Shown here: positions 59,039-64,000 of the stretch, piece by piece | Numbering within the stretch: position 1 is the first letter of the stretch | Layout: each line of letters begins with the position of its first letter | The notes under the pieces: model-generated | Database searches by the model: none | Told to the model about the DNA's origin: nothing | Seen by the model: the letters and a program-made list of their open reading frames with translations, nothing else | Made by a program: the position numbers and the translations under genes | NCBI RefSeq assembly: GCF_019204025.1 | Contig: NZ_JAGSPB010000001.1 | Coordinates: 124,001 to 188,000 of the forward strand | DNA: 64,000 bases | Reading direction: 5' to 3' | Origin: Erythrobacter ani | Lineage (GTDB): Bacteria > Pseudomonadota > Alphaproteobacteria > Sphingomonadales > Sphingomonadaceae

Positions 59039-60496
59039 ATGTCCGACATGGATTCGCACCTCGAAAACCTGACGCCTGCGGCGGCCGATACGCGTCTCGT
59101 GATGCTCATTGATGATGAGCCTGCGCAGAGCCGCCTTATATCGGCCATTGCCGCGCGCGATGGCTGGCGCACTGTCGTCGCGGCCGATGGCGAATCTGCG
59201 ATTGCTATGCTGGGCACTCGCGAGGGAATGCAACTATCCGCGATCCTGCTCGATCAATGGGTTCCGGGCGATGATGCCTGCGCGCTGATCGAAGAGCTCA
59301 AGAAACGTCGGCCAGCCCTTCCCATCCTAATGCTGACGACCAGTGCATCCCCGCTGCTCGCGGTCGAGGCGATGCGTGCTGGCGCGAGCGATTATCTCGT
59401 CAAACCGGTATCACCGGACCGGTTGATGGAGGCGCTACGCAGCGTCACCACCCGAGAGGCACCGCAGGCCGAGCTTGCACCGCTGACCGAAAAGATGTCC
59501 GCGACGCTGGACTTCGACGCCATGATCGGAACAGCGCCGAAATTCCGTACCGCCCTTGCGCAAGCAGCGAAGGCGGCTCGCGGTCACGGCCATGCACTGA
59601 TCGAAGGGGAAAGCGGGACTGGCAAGGAAATGCTGATGCGCGCCATGCACGCCGCAAGTCCACGTTCGAAGGAAGCGCTCCGCTTTATCAATGCCGCCAG
59701 CGTGACACCCAATTCGATGGAATCGGTGCTGTTCGGGCACGAACCGAACGCGTTTCCTGGCGCATTCGACCGTCAGATTGGCGCGTTGCAACAATGCGAT
59801 GGCGGCACGCTGGTGCTCGACGAGGTCGATCGGTTGACCCCAGACGTTCAGGCGCGGCTCGCCGAGGCTTTCGAAACCGGGATCGTCAGGCCCGTGGGTG
59901 CAACCCACGGCTTTCGGGTCGACGTCCGGATGTTTGTCGCGAGCAACATCACGCTTTCGGCCCTCGTGGATGCGGGCCATTTCCACGCGGGCCTTGCAGC
60001 GCGCCTGTCGGCCAAGCGTATTGTTCTTCCTCCCTTGCGAGAGCGCAGCGGCGATATCGCCGCACTGACCCGTCATTTTCTGGGCCGGATCGGGGAGCAG
60101 CCCGGTCTTAAGCATCTGTCCGTATCCGACAGCGCGCTGGCTTTGCTCGCCGCTTATGAATGGCCGGGTAATGTGCGCCAGCTGCAGTCGGTACTGTTTC
60201 GAGCAGCGGTCTATTGCGAAGGCAACACTCTAATCGAAGAGAGCTTCCCGCAACTTTCCGAAATGCTGGGCGAGATCGAAAGCGATCCGCTGGCCAGTTC
60301 GCATGACGGCATGGGCGTGATGCTTTACACCGAAGACGGCAACCTGCGCCCGCTTGAAGAGATAGAAGCCGACGTCATTCGGTTGGCAATCGGGCATTAC
60401 CGCGGACGCATGACCGAGGTCGCCCGCAGGCTCGGCATTGGCCGATCGACGCTATATCGCAAGCTGTCGGATCTGGGGATCGACAACGCGGCTTGA
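59039..60496 (+). CDS. NtrC-like response regulator with degenerate GAFTGA loop
   Basis: A 485-residue receiver-AAA+-Fis protein. The receiver has D25, D26, phospho-acceptor D72, T100 and K122. The AAA+ domain has Walker A G-E-S-G-T-G-K-E (190-197) and Walker B L-V-L-D-E-V-D. The sigma-54 contact loop, normally G-A-F-T-G-A, reads N-A-F-P-G-A (237-242). The C-terminal Fis-type helix-turn-helix (M-T-E-V-A-R-R-L-G-I-G-R-S-T-L-Y-R) is intact. No histidine kinase is adjacent. It may act with sigma-70 RNA polymerase, like Rhodobacter capsulatus NtrC and HupR, which also lack a normal loop. Confidence 0.92.
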   Translation: MSDMDSHLENLTPAAADTRLVMLIDDEPAQSRLISAIAARDGWRTVVAADGESAIAMLGTREGMQLSAILLDQWVPGDDACALIEELKKRRPALPILMLTTSASPLLAVEAMRAGASDYLVKPVSPDRLMEALRSVTTREAPQAELAPLTEKMSATLDFDAMIGTAPKFRTALAQAAKAARGHGHALIEGESGTGKEMLMRAMHAASPRSKEALRFINAASVTPNSMESVLFGHEPNAFPGAFDRQIGALQQCDGGTLVLDEVDRLTPDVQARLAEAFETGIVRPVGATHGFRVDVRMFVASNITLSALVDAGHFHAGLAARLSAKRIVLPPLRERSGDIAALTRHFLGRIGEQPGLKHLSVSDSALALLAAYEWPGNVRQLQSVLFRAAVYCEGNTLIEESFPQLSEMLGEIESDPLASSHDGMGVMLYTEDGNLRPLEEIEADVIRLAIGHYRGRMTEVARRLGIGRSTLYRKLSDLGIDNAA

Positions 60497-60588
60497 TCGA
60501 CAGCGCACCGTGCCTTAAGCGGGAGACTGCAATATTGGGAGAAGTCAGATGAACAAGAGCATCCGCTAAAGCGGAAAATCCTTAGCTC

Positions 60589-60610
60589 CGGACGTCGCTA
60601 CGTCCGTTTT
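60589..60610 (+). terminator. Terminator after the response regulator gene
   Basis: A perfect 7-bp stem (arms 60589-60595 and 60600-60606), 4-base loop, then TTTT. It lies about 92 bases after the stop and 25 bases before the next ATG, so it could instead act as an SDR leader attenuator. Confidence 0.6.
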
Positions 60611-60635
60611 GTTATCTGAATTTCGAGGTATCTTC

Positions 60636-61415
60636 ATGTCTAGACTTTCCAAGTCGCGCTGCGTCGTAACCGGCGCTGCGCGAGGTATTGGCGAAGCCAT
60701 CTGCAAATCCTTCCTCGACGAAGGCGCCGACGTCATCCTTACCGACATCGATCGGGAAGCGGGCGAGTCCGCCGCAAAGGCCCTCGGCTGCGAATTTCGC
60801 CAGCTCGATGTGCGCTGCGAAGGCGACTGGGCGACGCTGGAAACCGAATTTCCGGCTATCGATGTCTTGGTAAACAATGCCGGGATAACCGGTTTTGAGG
60901 GCGGACAGCGCGCCCACGACCCGGAAAACGCCTCACTCGAAGACTGGCATGCCGTCCACTCGGTCAACACCGACGGCACGTTTCTCGGCTGCCGCTATGC
61001 GCTGCGGGCGATGAAGGCGAAGGGCAAAGGGTCGATCATCAATATGTCGTCCCGTTCCGGCCTCGTCGGCATTCCCGGAGCCGCTGCCTATGCTGCGAGC
61101 AAGGCCGCGATCCGCAATCACAGCAAGTCGGTGGCGCTCTATGCTGCACAGCAAGGGTGGGCAATCCGCTGCAATTCGGTGCATCCCGCAGCGATCCTCA
61201 CTCCGATGTGGGAGCCTATGCTCGGCGATGGCCCCGACCGGGAGGCCAATATGGCGGCTCTGGTTGCGGACACACCGCTAAAGCGCTTCGGAACGGTCGA
61301 GGAGGTTGCTGCGGCGTGCGTTTTCCTGGCCAGCGACGAGAGTGCCTACATGACAGGCTCGGAACTCACGCTCGATGGCGGATTGCTCGCCGGCAGCGCG
61401 GCGTCGCCCGGCTAG
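60636..61415 (+). CDS. SDR family oxidoreductase
   Basis: A 259-residue classical short-chain dehydrogenase: [10 protein letters not shown] (about 10-19), D-I-D-R after strand 2 (NAD preference by Asp), N-N-A-G-I-T-G, catalytic Ser in M-S-S-R-S-G and Y-A-A-S-K. The end [10 protein letters not shown] is family-typical. Close to hydroxysteroid or cyclohexanol dehydrogenase types, but the substrate is unknown. The ATG at 60636 starts M-S-R-L-S-K. It ends 6 bases before the convergent phosphatase gene. Confidence 0.9.
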   Translation: MSRLSKSRCVVTGAARGIGEAICKSFLDEGADVILTDIDREAGESAAKALGCEFRQLDVRCEGDWATLETEFPAIDVLVNNAGITGFEGGQRAHDPENASLEDWHAVHSVNTDGTFLGCRYALRAMKAKGKGSIINMSSRSGLVGIPGAAAYAASKAAIRNHSKSVALYAAQQGWAIRCNSVHPAAILTPMWEPMLGDGPDREANMAALVADTPLKRFGTVEEVAAACVFLASDESAYMTGSELTLDGGLLAGSAASPG

Positions 61416-61421
61416 GTTCTC

Positions 61422-62624
61422 CTAAAAGCTAACGGTGCGCGTCACCCGAACCTCACCCTCGCTTCCGCGCAGGCTGGTGGTGAAGGTGCGCGCATCCCAA
61501 TCGATCTCGACCAGGCCAAAGTTCTCCTCGGAAATAAAGTCGGTGAGCCGCTTTGGATCAGGTTCGCGCGCAGTGTTCCGCTCGGTAGACGAGAATGAGT
61601 AGTTGAGCGAAGAGCTCGTCAGCTCCCAAATCTGCTCACCGGCTGCCGCCTCCGGTGTGTCGGAATAGATCCCGCCTGCATGGCGATCACCAGACAGCAG
61701 CACCATTCCACTGTCGGCGCGGGCTGCCAGCATTCCGTAAAGCTTGGCGCGCTCAAGCGGGAGAGCCTCCCAACTTTCATAATCATGGGCGTCGGTGATG
61801 ACCTGGATCGAGGAAACGACCACGCGCAGGTCTGCGGGCTTGGCAAGCTCCTGCTCCAGCCATTCCCACTGCGCGCCGCCCAGCATGGTCTTGGCCGGGT
61901 CTTCGCTCGGCACGTACGGGCCTAGCGGAGGACGCTCCAGCGTGTAGGGCATCGTCGCGAGGTCGGAACGGAAGAAACGGGTGTCGAGCATGATTACCTG
62001 CGTGACCTTGTCATCAGTCCCGAACATACGGCTTTCATAGATGCCGGGGCGCGATTTCACTTCGTTCGATGCACCCCAGAACGTTTCGAAAATCGTCTCC
62101 GACCAGTGGCGGTACGTGAAGCTCGCTCCGCCGTCATTGAAACCGAAATCGTGATCGTCCCACGTGATCATCATGGGAACTTGCGCGCGAAATGCGGCCA
62201 GCTCAGGCGTTTCCGCCTGTGTCTGGTAGGCTTGACGCAAAGTGGTCAGCGCAGCGTCGCCATCCCAGCCCTGATCGCCGTAATTGTTATCGCCGATGAA
62301 GAGGAACAACTCGGGATTGGTAGCAGCAATCTGCGCCCACATATGCTGCGAGCGCGACTGATGATTGCAGCTTCCAAAAGCCAGCCGGGTGATGACGGTT
62401 TCCGGCGCAATTGCTGTGTTCGGCGGCGCGACGGGCAGATCGACCTGGTCTTCAAGCTGCGCGTAGTACGGTGCCAGCAAATCCTCTGCCGACACAGAAA
62501 CATGTGTATCTCCGTGCAAACGATCGGGCTGTTCGAGATGTGCGCCGTGCTGATCCGCGATGACGGGTCCGGCTGAGAGACCTGCCGCGGCGGCTGTAAG
62601 AGCGAGAAGCGAAAGTCGGCGCAT
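61422..62624 (-). CDS. PhoD-like alkaline phosphatase D family protein
   Basis: About 400 residues with a signal peptide (cleavage near P-V-I-A-D-Q). Metal-binding motifs: A-F-G-S-C-N-H-Q-S, F-I-G-D-N-N-Y-G-D-Q, T-W-D-D-H-D-F-G and L-S-G-D-R-H-A-G-G. This matches the PhoD family of Ca2+/Fe3+ phosphodiesterase/phosphomonoesterases, exported to the periplasm or surface. The ATG at 62624 gives the signal peptide; 18 codons of upstream frame do not. No twin-arginine motif is seen in the chosen signal. Confidence 0.88.
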   Translation of the reverse strand: MRRLSLLALTAAAAGLSAGPVIADQHGAHLEQPDRLHGDTHVSVSAEDLLAPYYAQLEDQVDLPVAPPNTAIAPETVITRLAFGSCNHQSRSQHMWAQIAATNPELFLFIGDNNYGDQGWDGDAALTTLRQAYQTQAETPELAAFRAQVPMMITWDDHDFGFNDGGASFTYRHWSETIFETFWGASNEVKSRPGIYESRMFGTDDKVTQVIMLDTRFFRSDLATMPYTLERPPLGPYVPSEDPAKTMLGGAQWEWLEQELAKPADLRVVVSSIQVITDAHDYESWEALPLERAKLYGMLAARADSGMVLLSGDRHAGGIYSDTPEAAAGEQIWELTSSSLNYSFSSTERNTAREPDPKRLTDFISEENFGLVEIDWDARTFTTSLRGSEGEVRVTRTVSF

Positions 62625-62723
62625 GTGCGAGTCCCCTGGATTGTGCTGTGCCTCTATTTGCACAACCCATAGGATCACACCATTACGGTATCACGACTTT
62701 CGCCCAACTCTCGCGATCAGGCT

Positions 62724-63497
62724 TCAGAAGCGGTAGCGCACACCGGCCAGGACGTTGATCGTCTCGAACCGGCCATCGAGGTCCGCGTTGAACAGGTCGG
62801 CACCGCCGCCGACGAAGCGCCGTTCAAAATCGAGCCCGGTGATGCGCTGATAGCGCACGCGGGTTTGCAGCTCGATATTATCGGACAGAACGTACTGGAT
62901 ACCGATATTGCTCTGCAAAGACAGGCCCGTGTCGCCGCCGGTCACGGCGAATGTCGGCGCAGTCGCAATGCCATCGGCGGGGAAGTAGTTCGCGTTGTGA
63001 TCGACATCGGCGATACCGATGCCACCGCCGATGAACGGGATGAAGCGCTGCTCGTTGGACCACCGGAAATCCGTCTGGTAATTGAGCGAGACCGTGTGCA
63101 CTTCGACATCGCCGTCAAACCTCTGGATACCGCCGTTGAAGCTGCCGCCGCTGACATCGGCTTCGGAATAGGCATATTCGATTTCTACGCTCGGCTGCAG
63201 AAGGCCGAACACGGCCCTGGGAAGGCGATATCCGATCGCGGCGGTTCCATTGAAGCCTTCGTCGTATTCCACCTCTACCTGAGCCGGAGCGCCTGCCACT
63301 CCAGGTGATCCCGCGACCGGGTCCTGTATTCCGTCGAAAGTCTCATCCGTCGGCGAGGAAACACCGGCCTGGACGGACACGTAGAAACCGCCTTCCGGGT
63401 TGAACTCCGATGATTGCGCCGAAGCGGAAGAGGCGAATGCCGCCGCAGGAAGCGTGAGCGCCAATGCGATCGTGCGAGGAGCGTTTATCTTGATCAT
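62724..63497 (-). CDS. Outer membrane beta-barrel protein (OmpW/OprF-like barrel)
   Basis: A 257-residue exported protein. The signal peptide ends S-A-S-A-Q-S-S. The mature part alternates polar and hydrophobic residues in eight or so strands, with G-G-F-Y-V-S-V-Q-A-G at the start, Q-R-F-I-P-F-I-G-G-G-I-G in the middle and N-V-L-A-G-V-R-Y-R-F at the C terminus, ending in Phe for the BAM machinery. There is no OmpA peptidoglycan-binding domain. Function is not known. Confidence 0.87.
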   Translation of the reverse strand: MIKINAPRTIALALTLPAAAFASSASAQSSEFNPEGGFYVSVQAGVSSPTDETFDGIQDPVAGSPGVAGAPAQVEVEYDEGFNGTAAIGYRLPRAVFGLLQPSVEIEYAYSEADVSGGSFNGGIQRFDGDVEVHTVSLNYQTDFRWSNEQRFIPFIGGGIGIADVDHNANYFPADGIATAPTFAVTGGDTGLSLQSNIGIQYVLSDNIELQTRVRYQRITGLDFERRFVGGGADLFNADLDGRFETINVLAGVRYRF

Positions 63498-63590
63498 CGG
63501 AAGGCAACCCTTTTTACCGTTATGGATACCTCCCGTTCGCCGCGTTTTTCGGTTCGGTTACACTGCCTTCGTTTTCTTTTCCCGTTTCGA

Positions 63591-64000
63591 TCAATCCATT
63601 GGTAATTGGGCGAAATCGGTGAGCGCTGCATCGCGCAGACCGCGCCATACATTGCGCGCCTGAACGGTCTCTTTCACATCGTGGACACGGAGCATGTGGA
63701 CGCCTGCATCCATGCCGCGCATCGCCAGCGCAAGCGACCCACCGAGCCGGTCGTGAGCCGCCTCCTCATGCGAGAGCGCACCAATCAGACGCTTGCGGCT
63801 GACGCCCAGCAGCAGCGGCGACCCCAGCGCGTGAAACAGCGGCAGCGCGTTCAGCAAAGCGAGGTTGTCCGCCAGGCTCTTGCCGAAACCGATGCCGGGA
63901 TCGAGCATGATGCGATCCTCTGCGATGCCGCCTGCAATGGCGCGCTCTCGCGCATCTTTGAGGAAGTCGAACACGTCGCTGACCACATCGTCGTATTCGC
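63591..64000 (-). CDS. folP: Dihydropteroate synthase, C-terminal part (truncated by window end)
   Basis: Only the last roughly 135 residues are in the window; the frame runs off the right edge with no start. D-P-G-I-G-F-G-K-S, L-L-G-V-S-R-K-R and a final R-V-H-D-V segment are the conserved C-terminal motifs of FolP, the enzyme that joins p-aminobenzoate to dihydropterin pyrophosphate and is the sulfonamide target. The stop lies 94 bases after the divergent end of the barrel gene's start region. Confidence 0.94.
   Translation of the reverse strand, partial: EYDDVVSDVFDFLKDARERAIAGGIAEDRIMLDPGIGFGKSLADNLALLNALPLFHALGSPLLLGVSRKRLIGALSHEEAAHDRLGGSLALAMRGMDAGVHMLRVHDVKETVQARNVWRGLRDAALTDFAQLPMD

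Noticed and set aside
62641-62665. TTGTGC/GCACAA inverted repeat upstream of the PhoD-like gene
   Set aside because: A 6-bp match with a long loop is likely chance; no Pho-box repeat was recognised.

Overview
The window looks like ordinary chromosome from an alphaproteobacterium, most probably Sphingomonadales and Erythrobacter-like. The evidence is moderately high G+C, dense short operons with ATGA and TGATG overlaps, the infA-maf-RNase E/G-yacG-tRNA-Phe order, two large TonB-dependent receptors, a proton-pumping pyrophosphatase, a split pntAA/pntAB/pntB transhydrogenase with an aa3 oxidase subunit IV gene, and carotenoid-related genes. The lineage is an inference from gene content. No rRNA, prophage, insertion sequence, CRISPR array or replication origin was seen.

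Layout. 0.1-7.9 kb: small redox, detoxification and stress genes (cupin, MpaB-like oxygenase, DUF1428, GST, a J-domain protein) and a five-gene run bolA-like/NUDIX/pirin/SDR/epoxide-hydrolase-like. 7.9-13.6 kb: hisG-hisD-nusB-thiL, then hppA with a strong terminator. 13.6-19 kb: tesB, a tandem universal stress protein, a carotenoid oxygenase, an iron SOD and a fatty acid desaturase. 19-24.8 kb: uvrC, a divergent BaiN-like flavoprotein, then a hairpin-rich leader before a wax ester synthase/DGAT-like acyltransferase coupled to an alpha/beta hydrolase. 24.7-27.6 kb: a TonB-dependent receptor with an unusual insert. 27.8-30.9 kb: infA, maf, a short RNase E/G, yacG, tRNA-Phe and purC. 30.9-36.1 kb: an M16 protease and a second TonB-dependent receptor lie between purC and purS-purQ. 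37.4-44.6 kb: a membrane GGDEF-EAL protein, glmS, a DMT transporter and an orphan cpaF. 44.6-46.3 kb: a small membrane protein, a second DMT transporter and two near-identical entericidin-like lipoproteins. 46.3-51 kb: a minus-strand run dgt, NAD(P)-binding protein, ABA4-like protein, acyl-CoA synthetase and DUF938. 51-55.3 kb: a strong isolated hairpin, a racemase-like protein, and a tightly overlapping trio (beta-helix protein, di-heme cytochrome, alpha/beta hydrolase). 55.4-58.8 kb: the transhydrogenase operon. 59-64 kb: a response regulator with an AAA+ domain and a broken GAFTGA loop, an SDR, a PhoD-like phosphatase, an outer-membrane barrel and the 3' part of folP.

Most genes are housekeeping. 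The best leads are the uncharacterised beta-helix/di-heme cytochrome pair with its coupled hydrolase, the tandem hairpins before the acyltransferase, the isolated 16-bp hairpin near 51.1 kb, the NtrC-like regulator without a normal sigma-54 loop, and the racemase-like protein with one catalytic position replaced. Many starts were moved downstream of the longest possible ORF using ribosome binding sites, signal peptides or neighbour overlaps; the reasons are given per gene.
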